From NCBI GenBank assembly GCA_035292605.1, contig DATDPT010000069.1:60609-124608 (forward strand): DNA of 64,000 nucleotides. The letters are read 5' to 3'. Shown piece after piece: positions 16,857 through 25,183 of this stretch (positions within the stretch are counted from its first letter, which is position 1; the number at the start of each line of letters is the position of its first letter). The stretch comes from JALYNX01 sp035292605. Lineage in GTDB: Bacteria > Actinomycetota > Acidimicrobiia > Spongiisociales > ZC4RG35. The notes beneath the pieces were generated by a model. The model searched no databases. It worked only from the letters and a program-made list of their open reading frames with translations, and was not told the DNA's origin. The position numbers were made by a program, and so were the translations under genes.

Positions 16857-17299
16857 GGTCCGAGACTCCGGTAGTCGTCGACGCGTTCTGTCGCCGCCCC
16901 CACGGCGTCGAAGGGGTTGCCGACCGATCCCAGCCCGGGCACCACCATCGGGTTGCCCCGAAGAGTGACGGTGACGGTGACTTCCTGACCTCGTTGCAGG
17001 TCGCCGGGCGGATTCGCGCTGACTGTCACACCGAGGAGGTCGGCCTGGTCGATTCCGTGGTTGCCGATGACGCCGGCGGCCGCGGTCTGGGCTCGGGCCA
17101 CACCGTCGGCCATGCTTTCGGCCAGAGCGACCTGGCGTACGGCTTCCACTGCGGCGGTTTGGGCGGCATGGGAGGTTCCTACCCATCCGGGGAGCTGCGC
17201 CAGCAGGGCCGCCGCCGGGATCAGCAGGAAGCCGACGGCGAACATGGTCTCGACGGTGACGCTCCCCCGCTCACGTCGCGCCGCCCTGAACCGGTTCAC
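16853..17299 (-). CDS. TadE-like pseudopilin
   Basis: A 148-residue protein with ERGSVTVETMFAVGFLLIP near the N-terminus: the G-S-x-T-x-E pattern and helix of TadE-family prepilin-like proteins. The body is Ala/Val-rich with predicted β-strands (EVTVTVTLRGNP). The GTG at 17297-17299 overlaps the previous stop as GTGA. Part of the minor-pilin block of the Tad locus. Confidence 0.75.
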   Translation of the reverse strand: MNRFRAARRERGSVTVETMFAVGFLLIPAAALLAQLPGWVGTSHAAQTAAVEAVRQVALAESMADGVARAQTAAAGVIGNHGIDQADLLGVTVSANPPGDLQRGQEVTVTVTLRGNPMVVPGLGSVGNPFDAVGAATERVDDYRSLGP

Positions 17300-17667
17300 G
17301 GGAACGGCTCCTGGGTTGCCCGACCGGTGGCGGTGATATTCAAGGTGGGCATGCCGGGTGTCGGCGAGTCGACCATGACCCCGACCTGGGACACAAGGTC
17401 TGCTCCTTCGTTGGCGCAGGAGACCGACACCAAAGCACCCAACGGCCCGGGGAGGAGGGATTGGAATACTTCGGAAGCCCGTGTCTCGCACACCGGTGGC
17501 CCGGCGTAGACACGGGACCCGGCTCGCACGCCTTCATCGGCGGCGGCCCGGGCCACGCCTTGTATGTACGTGGCCATGACGAGATGTACCAGGAACACCG
17601 CGGCGAACACGGTGAGAAGGGCCGCCAAGATGACTTCGAGGTTGACACTCCCCTCTTCTCCGGTCAG
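17296..17667 (-). CDS. TadE-like pseudopilin with probable CTG start
   Basis: A 123-residue protein beginning LTGEEGSVNLEVILAALLTV, again the G-S-x-x-x-E leader and helix of TadE-like proteins. No ATG, GTG or TTG lies in frame close to the helix. A CTG at 17665-17667 overlaps the pilin stop codon as CTGA, the same 4-base arrangement used by every neighbour, so CTG is the likely start. Cysteines in PPVCETRA and VSCANEG may pair. Confidence 0.65.
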   Translation of the reverse strand: MTGEEGSVNLEVILAALLTVFAAVFLVHLVMATYIQGVARAAADEGVRAGSRVYAGPPVCETRASEVFQSLLPGPLGALVSVSCANEGADLVSQVGVMVDSPTPGMPTLNITATGRATQEPFP

Positions 17668-17855
17668 ATGCCGAGGGTGGTCGTGACGAAGCCGGCTGCA
17701 CTGGTCAACATAGCCTCCAGCTGAGTGCGGAAGGCGAAGATGACGAGCGCCGACACGACCATCCAGGCGATCATCGAGACGTTGACTTCGCCTCGCTCGT
17801 CGGTGTGAGGCTCGGCAACACGCCGGGCCAGCACGGCCATGATGTGGGACATCAT
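17664..17855 (-). CDS. Flp-pilin-like small protein
   Basis: A 63-residue protein with DERGEVNVSMIAWMVVSALVIFAF: a hydrophilic leader, the G-E-x motif and one hydrophobic helix, the layout of small Flp/Tad major pilins or their actinobacterial 'DUF4244-like' counterparts. AAGGAG lies 6 bases before the ATG. Position between TadC and the TadE-like genes fits the pilin slot. Confidence 0.7.
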   Translation of the reverse strand: MMSHIMAVLARRVAEPHTDERGEVNVSMIAWMVVSALVIFAFRTQLEAMLTSAAGFVTTTLGI

Positions 17856-17885
17856 TTGCTGCTCCTTTCTTGTTTCTGTGCCTAC

Positions 17886-18839
17886 TCATGGGGATCCGCC
17901 TCCGAAGATCAGACTCGGAAGCGGAGCCGCCATGAAGGCGATGGCGATGGGGGCGAGGATGACGACGATCGGAATGACGGCGGCGATCCGCCGGGTGGCT
18001 GCCTTGGTGACGGCCTCGTCGCGGCGGGCAACCCGCAGGTCCTTAGAGAGGGCCAGAAGGCTGTCGGCGAGGTCGACGCCTCGCTCCTGGCCGATGGCGA
18101 GGGAGTGGTAGAGACGTGCCGCCTCAGGTTCGGCGGTGTTGGCGGCAGCTCGTCGTAGAGCCTCGGTGGTTGGAGTCCCGGTTCGCACCAACCGGAGGAT
18201 CTCCTGGACCTCGGAGACGATGACACCCCGACCTCGCTGGGCAACGTGGCGGAGAGCGTCTCCGACCCCGCCTCCGACACGGGCTCGCATGGCGAGGATC
18301 TGGTTGACGGTGTACAGCTCGGAGCGGATGCGCCGCCGCCGCGAGTCGATTGCACGGTCGACCCGTCCTTTGGCCAGGAAGGACCCGAGAACGAAGCCGC
18401 CAGTGGCGTACATCATCAGACCCACGCCCCCCTGCGACTGCCATCCGATCGCGCCGAGGATGGCGGCCACGGCAGCAGCGGTGGCGAACGACCGGTTGCG
18501 GAACGCTCGCAGACGGTCGGTCGCTTCCATCCCCGGGTAGAGCCCGGATTGGCGGAGGCGGAGAACGAGCTGCTCCTCGTCTCGGGGTCCGAGGACCCGG
18601 GAGTGGATACGGGAGAGTCGCTCGATGAGAGGTTCGAATGCGTCGCGCACCCGTGCAGGGCTACGGGAGATCGTGAGGTAGGTCTCGGGGTCGACACCGC
18701 GGAGCAGCCGGGTTCGGACCACCTGAACGTACGGGGCGACTCGACCCCGGAGCCGGCGTGGTGGTCGGAGAATGACCCAGGCCGTGGCCGACACCGTGGT
18801 CCCGGCGGTGATGGCGAGGACAAGCGTCAGCCGCGTCAT
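17886..18839 (-). CDS. tadC: TadC-like pilus assembly platform protein
   Basis: A 317-residue type II secretion F-family membrane protein. Helices flank a cytoplasmic loop with ARVGGGVGDALRHVAQR and RTGTPTTEALRRAA; GQERGVDLADSLLALSKDLR is the conserved GxxLadaL-like segment, and EAVTKAATRR precedes the last two helices. With TadB it forms the inner-membrane platform for the TadA motor. It overlaps the tadB stop (ATGA). Confidence 0.85.
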   Translation of the reverse strand: MTRLTLVLAITAGTTVSATAWVILRPPRRLRGRVAPYVQVVRTRLLRGVDPETYLTISRSPARVRDAFEPLIERLSRIHSRVLGPRDEEQLVLRLRQSGLYPGMEATDRLRAFRNRSFATAAAVAAILGAIGWQSQGGVGLMMYATGGFVLGSFLAKGRVDRAIDSRRRRIRSELYTVNQILAMRARVGGGVGDALRHVAQRGRGVIVSEVQEILRLVRTGTPTTEALRRAAANTAEPEAARLYHSLAIGQERGVDLADSLLALSKDLRVARRDEAVTKAATRRIAAVIPIVVILAPIAIAFMAAPLPSLIFGGGSP

Positions 18840-19720
18840 GCCAGCCCCTCGTCGGCGGCGGCACCGAGCACGCGAGGCTCGACCTCACGTTTCTGCACGG
18901 CACGGAGGACGAGCAGGCCCATCGCCCACCAGACACCTGCCGCCAGCACCACCGTCCGCCCGGTGCCGGTCTGGTAGAAGGTGCGGTAGGCGCCCTGGCT
19001 GGCGGTGAGATAGACGAGTAGGAGCCACGGGACGACGCCCACCACCCACGACTCGATCCGCTGTGTGGTCCCCTCGGCCCGGATGGCTCGCTCGGTGCGA
19101 AGATCCTCGGTGATCTCGTTCGCCAAGTCGGTGAGGACCGCGACGACCAGCTCGCCGCCCCAGTCATGGGCAATCACCAGCACCTCGATCACCCTGTCGG
19201 AGGTGGGGTCGGCCAGCTGCTCTCGAATAGTCTCCATGGCCGTGGCGAACCCGAGAAGCCGGGAGCGTTCCTCCCAGCCTTCGAAAGCGGACAGGAGCGG
19301 AAGCGGACCTTGAGTGGCCAGGGCGGTGACGGCGACGGGAATCGTGGATCCGGAACGGACGTAGGAGAGGAGGAGACGGACGGCGTCGGGCCACGCCTCG
19401 GCGATGCCCAGCAGCCGTTCTCGGCGCCGCCGCTCGTAAGTCCAGGCCAGGTATCCGCTGCAGGCGGCGGCGGGGAAGAAGGAGGAGAACCAGTCTCCCG
19501 TCAGCATCGCCAGTGCCGCCCACGCGGCCAGCCCGATGCCTGCCGAGGCCGCCAGGAACTGGATGGGGGCCAGCGGAGATCCGACCTGTCCCAGCCACTG
19601 CTGGATACGCCCACGCCTCGACCGCCTGCCGTTGTGGGTGAACGTCGGCGCCACCCCGAGGAGGAGACCGGCAACCAGGAAGGCGGTGAACCCTCCGATC
19701 AGTGCGATGACCAATCTCAT
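18836..19720 (-). CDS. tadB: TadB-like pilus assembly platform protein
   Basis: A 294-residue protein of the type II secretion F family with about four helices (near residues 5-25, 55-95, 225-245 and 250-270). The conserved cytoplasmic part includes AEAWPDAVRLLLSYVRSGST and DLANEITEDLRTERAIRAE. Partner of TadC. The ATG at 19718-19720 overlaps the tadA stop (ATGA); the much longer upstream frame is a shadow inside tadA. Confidence 0.85.
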   Translation of the reverse strand: MRLVIALIGGFTAFLVAGLLLGVAPTFTHNGRRSRRGRIQQWLGQVGSPLAPIQFLAASAGIGLAAWAALAMLTGDWFSSFFPAAACSGYLAWTYERRRRERLLGIAEAWPDAVRLLLSYVRSGSTIPVAVTALATQGPLPLLSAFEGWEERSRLLGFATAMETIREQLADPTSDRVIEVLVIAHDWGGELVVAVLTDLANEITEDLRTERAIRAEGTTQRIESWVVGVVPWLLLVYLTASQGAYRTFYQTGTGRTVVLAAGVWWAMGLLVLRAVQKREVEPRVLGAAADEGLA

Positions 19721-20994
19721 TCCGGGCTCCATTCGCCGTCGAGGATCATGGGCAGGGTGACTCCGTCGGGAAGCATGCGGTCGATTCGGGCTGTGAGTTC
19801 GGGGTCTGGCATGAGTCCGGTCCACCGCAGCTCGCCACCGTGCCGGTCGAAGAGCGGCTCGGTGTTCCATGTGTTGCGCCCGTCGGTGAGCGGCCCGACG
19901 ATGATGATCTCCCGGCATTCCCGCTGCGACCCGCCGCCCTTGGTGATGTGCCGGTCGAGGTAGACGACGACGTCGAGGGCTTCGGAGAAGATCGACCGGA
20001 GCGAAGAGTCGGGCATCTCCCCGGCAGCAAGCTTGGCCGCCGATGCCAGTGAAGTGAGGGCCCGCTGCGCCGAGTGGGAGTGGATCGTGCAGCAGAAGCC
20101 GCCACCGGCATTGACCGCTCGGATCAGCTCGAATGCCTCGCCGCCTCTGACCTCGCCCACACAGAGCATGTCGACCCTCATCGCCAGGCAAACCTTGATC
20201 AGGTCGCGGAGCGTATAGCGACGCTCCCCGTTGAGGCTCACACCCGAGGCCTCATAGAACGACGAATGAAGTGAGAGGGTCAGGTTGAGCTCTCGAACCT
20301 CCTCCACAACTCGCACGCATTGGTCGCGGGGAACCGCCCGGAGAAAGGCGCCCAAGGCGGTGGTCTTGCCGGCGCCGGTAGGCCCGGCGAAGAGGACCGA
20401 TCCCCGCACCTGCGCCAGTGCCCAGAGAAAGCCCGCCGCCGCAGGAGACCAAACACCGCGACGGACCAGGCTGCCCAGGGTCTCGTCGGCGGCGGTGTAC
20501 ATGCGGAGGGTGGCCGACAGCCGGTGCGACACCGGTTCGATCACCGCGGTGAGGCGGGCACGCCCGTCGAGGACGTGGGCCTGCTGGATGGCGGACGTTG
20601 CATCGAGACGTCGACCCGTCCCATCCAGAAGCCGTTCGATGATGTGACGGTTCTCCCGCTCACTTGTCGGCTCGTTCAGGGCGACAAGCCTGCCCCCTTC
20701 CTCTATAAAGGAGACCCGGTCACCCTCGATGAATACCTCCTCGACGTCGTGGCGGGAGAACAGCCCGGTGAGCGGCCCGTACTCGGCGAGGGCTCGCCAG
20801 ATGCGGTCCACCATCTGATCGGGTCGTCCCAAGGATTCCGCCCGTCCCGCCGCCGCCGTGGTCTGGTGCTCCCGAACCAGCTCCTCAATCAGACTGCGGG
20901 CGGCGTCGGGTTGCTCTGCGGGGCGGATGCGCCGCTCCTCGCACACCTCGGCAGCACGGGTGCGGATTCGCTCGTAGGTGGTCAAAGGGCTCAT
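19717..20994 (-). CDS. tadA: TadA/CpaF-type pilus secretion ATPase
   Basis: A 425-residue ATPase of the GspE/VirB11 superfamily. Walker A is GPTGAGKT at 204-211; the Asp box is in RVVEEVRELNLT; Walker B is MLCVGEVRGGEA; the His box is GGGFCCTIHSHSAQRALTSLA. It energises assembly and retraction of a Tad pilus. The ATG at 20992-20994 overlaps the cpaE stop (ATGA); a longer frame upstream runs through cpaE and is rejected. Confidence 0.9.
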   Translation of the reverse strand: MSPLTTYERIRTRAAEVCEERRIRPAEQPDAARSLIEELVREHQTTAAAGRAESLGRPDQMVDRIWRALAEYGPLTGLFSRHDVEEVFIEGDRVSFIEEGGRLVALNEPTSERENRHIIERLLDGTGRRLDATSAIQQAHVLDGRARLTAVIEPVSHRLSATLRMYTAADETLGSLVRRGVWSPAAAGFLWALAQVRGSVLFAGPTGAGKTTALGAFLRAVPRDQCVRVVEEVRELNLTLSLHSSFYEASGVSLNGERRYTLRDLIKVCLAMRVDMLCVGEVRGGEAFELIRAVNAGGGFCCTIHSHSAQRALTSLASAAKLAAGEMPDSSLRSIFSEALDVVVYLDRHITKGGGSQRECREIIIVGPLTDGRNTWNTEPLFDRHGGELRWTGLMPDPELTARIDRMLPDGVTLPMILDGEWSPE

Positions 20995-22151
20995 GCCGCC
21001 CACCCCGCCAACAGGTCGGCGGTCATCTTGCCCACCGCCTTGTAGAACCGTCCCCGGTCGGGAAGGCGACCGTCCCACGCCGACATCGGGACGCGAGAGT
21101 CGAACGGGAGGAACCAGAGAGATGCTGGAGCGGTGGTGCGGGATAGCTCTCGGCTCCACTCGGCCTTTCGGAACCCGCCGGCGGGCATGCGGTTGACCAC
21201 AACGTGAATCGGTGCCTCGGTGAGGTTGCGGACATCGGCGATGGTGCCGAGGGTCCGGACCAGGCCGACAGGACTCCCCGATGTCGCCAACAGCACCTCA
21301 TCGGCCTTCTCGACTGTGTGGCGGCCGACGTCAAAACGGCCTTCCAGACCTGACAGGGGTGCCAGGTCCTCGAGGATCGGGTGGACCACTGCCAGGGTCG
21401 TTGCGTAGCGGTCTCGGAGGCCATCCAGCAGCTCCCCGGCATCGACCAGGGACAACTCGTCCCACTCCCTGGGATTGGCCAGACCAGGGATCACAGCGCA
21501 GCCCGAGTGGTGGGGGAGGACGCTGTCCGTCCCGAAGCGGCCACGCCGGATGTGGTCGGAAGCGGTCAACAGGTTGGGGACGATCGCAACGTCGAGTCGC
21601 TGGGCGATGGCAGGGCGGACGGTGTCCAGGTCGACCAGCACCGTCGAGCGGCGCGTCCGGCTCAGACCCGCGGCCAGGTTGACTGCAACCTCGGTGACCC
21701 CATCGTCGCCAGTCACCACGATCAGGCGGTGGTGACCATCCCTGGACGCGGGTTCGGCCGCGGGCGGGAACGGGTCTTCGAGTTCGTTGTCGATGTACCG
21801 GCGTACTGCTGCCACCTCGGCGGCGCGGGCGACGATTCGCTCGGCTTCGCTGGAAACCGGTAACGAAAGTGCCACCCCAAGGTCGCCGAGCCGGTTGGCC
21901 TCCGCCTCGGGTCGCTCGGAGTTGACCAGCACTAGCACCGCTCGCCCGTCTCGCTGCACCTGGTCGACCAGCCGGCGGGTGAGAAGCGATGACCAGCTGT
22001 CAAGGACGAGAACGTCGAAGTCGGCGTCTACGACGTCGCTAGGTGTCAGTGCCTGCCCCACCATCTGTGCTCCACCGTGCTCGCTGACCCAGTGGGTCAG
22101 GGCGGTCACCCATCCATGCTGAGTGGCTCCGACGAGCAGGCGGGCCTCCAC
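20991..22151 (-). CDS. CpaE/TadZ-like pilus localisation ATPase
   Basis: A 386-residue protein with an N-terminal receiver-like half (VLVLDSWSSLLTRRLVDQVQ) and a C-terminal ParA/MinD-like half (LIVVTGDDGVTEVAVNLAAGL, STVLVDLDT). The P-loop is degenerate: GDDGVTE replaces the usual KGGxGKT, as in several atypical TadZ proteins, so it may not hydrolyse ATP. The GTG at 22149-22151 follows a G-rich ribosome-binding site within the previous gene's end. Confidence 0.75.
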   Translation of the reverse strand: MEARLLVGATQHGWVTALTHWVSEHGGAQMVGQALTPSDVVDADFDVLVLDSWSSLLTRRLVDQVQRDGRAVLVLVNSERPEAEANRLGDLGVALSLPVSSEAERIVARAAEVAAVRRYIDNELEDPFPPAAEPASRDGHHRLIVVTGDDGVTEVAVNLAAGLSRTRRSTVLVDLDTVRPAIAQRLDVAIVPNLLTASDHIRRGRFGTDSVLPHHSGCAVIPGLANPREWDELSLVDAGELLDGLRDRYATTLAVVHPILEDLAPLSGLEGRFDVGRHTVEKADEVLLATSGSPVGLVRTLGTIADVRNLTEAPIHVVVNRMPAGGFRKAEWSRELSRTTAPASLWFLPFDSRVPMSAWDGRLPDRGRFYKAVGKMTADLLAGWAA

Positions 22152-22152
22152 C

Positions 22153-22857
22153 TCACCCCCCAGCTTCTGTTTCGGGGGGTGGATCGGTGGGCTCGTCTGG
22201 GACGGCCAGCTCCCAGATGGTGAGGCTCGGAGTCCCGGTGGACCGGAGCAGGTAGATGGTTCCGTTCTCCACGCCATCGGCAATCTCCAGGGCCTCGGAC
22301 TCCTCCACCGCCAGGACCACCCACCAGGCCGAAGTGGCGCTCACCAGACCCGACGCCTCGGTGGCGGGGAGGGCGAGCACTGGGATGGCTTCGGCGACGA
22401 AACGGGTTCCTGTCTCCGTCACCACCAGCGCGTCCACCTCGTCACCCACCGCTAGGTCGCCGCCGACGGCGTTGGCCGGTGACATGGGAACTGACATGGC
22501 ACGCCGTCCCTCCTCGGCCGCCACCGGACGCAAGTCGCTGCGGAGGATGGGCTCGGAGGCTGATATGGAGCGGGTAGCCACCTGCCCCACCAAACCGTCG
22601 AGGGAGTCGGCCGGGTAGATGGCGGCAGCAACCGTCGGATCTGAGGGAATCTCCGCGACTCGCAGATCGGTGGCCACAACGAGCGTTCCCGCCCGGATTT
22701 CCTCTGCTGCCAGCACCACTGACACCAGGTCTTCCTGGCCCCTGGTCCAGGAGAGGAGGAGGACGGCTGTGACCAGACCCGCCGCCACTGCGATCAGATG
22801 GGCGGTTCCGAAGCGGGCTCGCACCCGCTTTCCCGGCGCTTTCCCTTCGTTTCCCAT
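22153..22857 (-). CDS. CpaB/RcpC-like pilus protein with SAF domain
   Basis: A 234-residue protein with one N-terminal helix (residues 18-36) and an SAF-type domain (VLAAEEIRAGTLVVATDLRVAEIP, ISASEPILRSDLRP, MSVPMSPANAVGGDLAVGDEVD). These match the CpaB/RcpC family that lines the Tad pilus exit route. A Pro/Glu-rich tail follows. First gene of the nine-gene minus-strand Tad operon, with a promoter 24 bases upstream. Confidence 0.8.
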   Translation of the reverse strand: MGNEGKAPGKRVRARFGTAHLIAVAAGLVTAVLLLSWTRGQEDLVSVVLAAEEIRAGTLVVATDLRVAEIPSDPTVAAAIYPADSLDGLVGQVATRSISASEPILRSDLRPVAAEEGRRAMSVPMSPANAVGGDLAVGDEVDALVVTETGTRFVAEAIPVLALPATEASGLVSATSAWWVVLAVEESEALEIADGVENGTIYLLRSTGTPSLTIWELAVPDEPTDPPPETEAGG

Positions 22858-22880
22858 TATTCCTCTTGGAAGAAGGATGA

Positions 22881-22909
22881 ACCCTATCTAACCTGTGGAC
22901 AACCCGCAA
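22881..22909 (-). promoter_or_regulatory. Putative promoter of the Tad operon
   Basis: Minus-strand boxes TTGCGG (22904-22909) and TAGGGT (22881-22886), 17 bases apart; TAGGGT-type -10 boxes are common in actinobacteria. The first start codon is 24 bases downstream. Confidence 0.4.
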
Positions 22910-22960
22910 GAGATTCTTTTACTAGATCGTTCCCAGTGGTTCTGATATGATCCTTGGCCC

Positions 22961-23224
22961 ATGGGCGCATCACCAAGTACTGAGGAGTCGAAGGACCTGA
23001 GGGCGCAGGCAATCGAAGAGATTCGAAAGAGCTACCCGCCGATCCTTACTACGGCCCACGTCGCGGAGCTGATGCACTGCACCATCGGGGACGTGCGGGA
23101 CAAGGTCCACAACGGCGAGTTGTCCGCTGTGCGGTGGGGTCAGCAGTTCCGTTTCTTCCGCGAGGAAGTGCTCGCCGCTCTGAAAGACGTTCTAGAGGGC
23201 GAAAGGGAAGTCGCCGGCGACTGA
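22961..23224 (+). CDS. Excisionase/MerR-like helix-turn-helix protein
   Basis: An 87-residue protein. The core YPPILTTAHVAELMHCTIGD and GELSAVRWGQQFRFFREEV follows the HTH_17 excisionase-type pattern (helix-turn-helix, then a wing with R/F). It is divergent from the Tad operon across a 103-base control region, so it could regulate that operon. A plus-strand -10-like TATGAT at about 22941 lies 15 bases before the ATG. Its end overlaps the convergent gene by 33 bases. Confidence 0.7.
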   Translation: MGASPSTEESKDLRAQAIEEIRKSYPPILTTAHVAELMHCTIGDVRDKVHNGELSAVRWGQQFRFFREEVLAALKDVLEGEREVAGD

Positions 23225-23755
23225 GATCGCCGCGACTTGCGCGCGCGCCGCAGCCATGTCGCCACCGGAGCCTGTCCTTATATATAGGTGATCGGTGGCG
23301 GTGGCCACGAGGAGACCAGCGAGGCGGCGTCCGCCCACTATCGCGCACGACACCTGACCGCCCTCCACCATGCGGCAGAAGGCCACGAACGACCCCAATG
23401 TCCGATCGCCAGACGAGCCCCGGCCGACCCGCCGTTCGGTCACCTCAAGTGTGGCCACCGCGTCGAGATTGACCGCTTGCACCCCCTGCTCGACGGAAAG
23501 CACCACCAGATCACTGACTACCGCGGTCGGTATCCCTTGGGTCTCGCCACCCGGCCACGTCAGGCGAATCCGATGACCCTGTTGCATCGCCTCCCACGCC
23601 ACTTCTCTCAGGGAACGGGACATCAGGCGGAGCTGTTCGGCCGCAGCCTCGTCCTCGACCTGGTCCCTCCGAGCCTGTCGCTCGACGCGGCCCATCGACT
23701 CCTCGGCCTCATCCCACGGATCTGGTGCCAAGACGAACCCCTTGCCAAAGGTCAA
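23192..23755 (-). CDS. Hypothetical protein associated with the Tad locus
   Basis: A 187-residue soluble protein: an acidic N-terminal helix (ESMGRVERQARRDQVEDEAA), then a small β-barrel-like domain (EAMQQGHRIRLTWPGGETQG, AVVSDLVVLSVEQGVQAVNL) and a C-terminal α/β part. The pattern is familiar from actinobacterial genomes next to secretion-ATPase genes but has no named function. It is divergent from the LysM protein with only 26 bases between. Confidence 0.55.
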   Translation of the reverse strand: MTFGKGFVLAPDPWDEAEESMGRVERQARRDQVEDEAAAEQLRLMSRSLREVAWEAMQQGHRIRLTWPGGETQGIPTAVVSDLVVLSVEQGVQAVNLDAVATLEVTERRVGRGSSGDRTLGSFVAFCRMVEGGQVSCAIVGGRRLAGLLVATATDHLYIRTGSGGDMAAARAQVAAISVAGDFPFAL

Positions 23756-23781
23756 CGTTCTGGATTACGCTAGTTCACGCT

Positions 23782-24504
23782 ATGTCAGAGAGCAATAGTG
23801 GGAGACCGCTTTCGCGTTTGGTCCGGTGGCTGATCCTGGCCTCGGTGCCGGGGATCGCCTTCGTGACCTTGCTCTCGGTCCAGCCTCCCCTTTCGGTCGG
23901 TGATATCCCCGGCGGAGCCCTGGAGCCGGTCCTCCTTAGCCTCGGACGGCTCGCCGGGGTAGCCCTTTCCGGGTGGCTTGTTGCCTCACAGATCCTCTAC
24001 ACCTTTGCCGTCGTCACTCGCACTCGATGGCTAGTCGACGTCCTTCGCCCCGTCGCGCTGCCCGTGGTCCGTCGGCTGGTCGCCGGAATCGCAACCGTCA
24101 CCATAAGTCTCAACACCGTCACCGCGGTTGCCCAGGCTCCCACCGAGACCACCATCGTCACCGTCGAGCACAACGGCCTCCGACAGGAAGCCACCCCCAC
24201 TCCGAACCTTCAACCACTGGTCGAGGTCGAGGCCACTGACCCCTGCATGCTCGACGAAGTCGTCGGCTCGTATAGCGCTCCCCTCACCTGGCTGGTCCGC
24301 CCCGGCGACCACCTATGGAAGATCGCCGCCGAGCACCTCACCATCGTCCTCGACCGCCCACCCACCCGAAACGAACACTCCCGCTACTGGGTCGAGGTCG
24401 CCAACTCGGCGAGACCGGTCATCCGCTCGGGAGATCCCGACCTGATCTACCCCGGCGAGGAAATACCTCTTCCTGCAACCCTCGACGCCGGAGTCAGACC
24501 ATGA
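23782..24504 (+). CDS. Membrane protein with LysM-like wall-binding domain
   Basis: A 240-residue protein with about three membrane helices (residues 13-33, 52-80 and 90-115), then an external C-terminal domain. That domain fits LysM: LVRPGDHLWKIAAEHL at its start and DPDLIYPGEEIPLP at its end, the G-D-x-L-W-x-I-A and N/D-x-I-x-P-G features. It probably tethers the pilus machinery to peptidoglycan. Its stop overlaps the next start as ATGA. Usual LysM is about 45 residues; here an insertion makes it longer. Confidence 0.7.
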   Translation: MSESNSGRPLSRLVRWLILASVPGIAFVTLLSVQPPLSVGDIPGGALEPVLLSLGRLAGVALSGWLVASQILYTFAVVTRTRWLVDVLRPVALPVVRRLVAGIATVTISLNTVTAVAQAPTETTIVTVEHNGLRQEATPTPNLQPLVEVEATDPCMLDEVVGSYSAPLTWLVRPGDHLWKIAAEHLTIVLDRPPTRNEHSRYWVEVANSARPVIRSGDPDLIYPGEEIPLPATLDAGVRP

Positions 24505-24728
24505 GCGGCGAGATCGACTACGCCCTGTGGTACCCCGACGTGCCGCCGGTGATGGACACCAGGCAACTCGCCGTGCTGCTCAACACCAATGAGCAGATCG
24601 TTCGTGCCTACGCCCGAGACGGCGTCATCCCGGCTCACCGCCCACCCGGCGGCCGCAAGTTCACGTTCCTCCGCCACGAAATCTTCCAGTGGCTACTGGA
24701 GAATCGGTACGAGCCCAAGACCGATTAA
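24501..24728 (+). CDS. Excisionase-like helix-turn-helix protein
   Basis: A 75-residue protein with DTRQLAVLLNTNEQIVRAYA followed by GVIPAHRPPGGRKFTFLRHE: the HTH_17 excisionase fold with the typical wing (G-R-K-x-x-F-x-R-x-E). Coupled to the LysM gene by ATGA. It could regulate the Tad genes or act in element excision. Confidence 0.7.
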   Translation: MSGEIDYALWYPDVPPVMDTRQLAVLLNTNEQIVRAYARDGVIPAHRPPGGRKFTFLRHEIFQWLLENRYEPKTD

Positions 24729-24915
24729 ACAGCGTCAGACACTGCGATCGTCTCCCCGGGTTTCATGGTGCCTCCGGGAATCGTCCACAGCGTGTTGTCC
24801 GTGCGCTTGCCAAGGAGGACCCGGCCTTCGTCGTCGGTGACGACCGCCGACGCGGCGGGTACGACGCGAGTCGCCCGGGAGCGTCGGGGTCGTTGAAGTG
24901 GTCGATGCGAGTCAT
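24725..24915 (-). pseudogene. Truncated, frameshifted NUDIX hydrolase remnant
   Basis: From the ATG at 24913-24915 one frame reads MTRIDHFNDPDAPGRLAS; after a frameshift the next frame reads VPAASAVVTDDEGRVLLGKR, then TDNTLWTIPGGTMKPGETIA and a stop. This matches the start of NUDIX hydrolases (DNA G-G-x5-E of the Nudix box), but the REVxEExG half of the box and the rest of the protein are gone. A chromosomal or transferred gene cut by element insertion. Confidence 0.7.
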
Positions 24916-25183
24916 GGTGCTGGGATCGGTTCCGAGACAGGTTCAGGCAAGGTGACCTTTCCCAAACAAGCTTGGGTCGGGGATCCGAGCAGCAACGCTG
25001 ACACCGCCCGAGGGCGATCCGGATCGAATGACCCCCGGCCAGGCGACCTATCTTGATCGACCGCCGAAGAGGAGAGGTGGCAAAGGCCAGAGAGCCCCGG
25101 GAGCTGGTTCGACCGGACAGTCCCTAATATCAGAGTAGCCAGACTCACGGCACGGGATTCTCTATGGATGGTGCGACTAGCAG

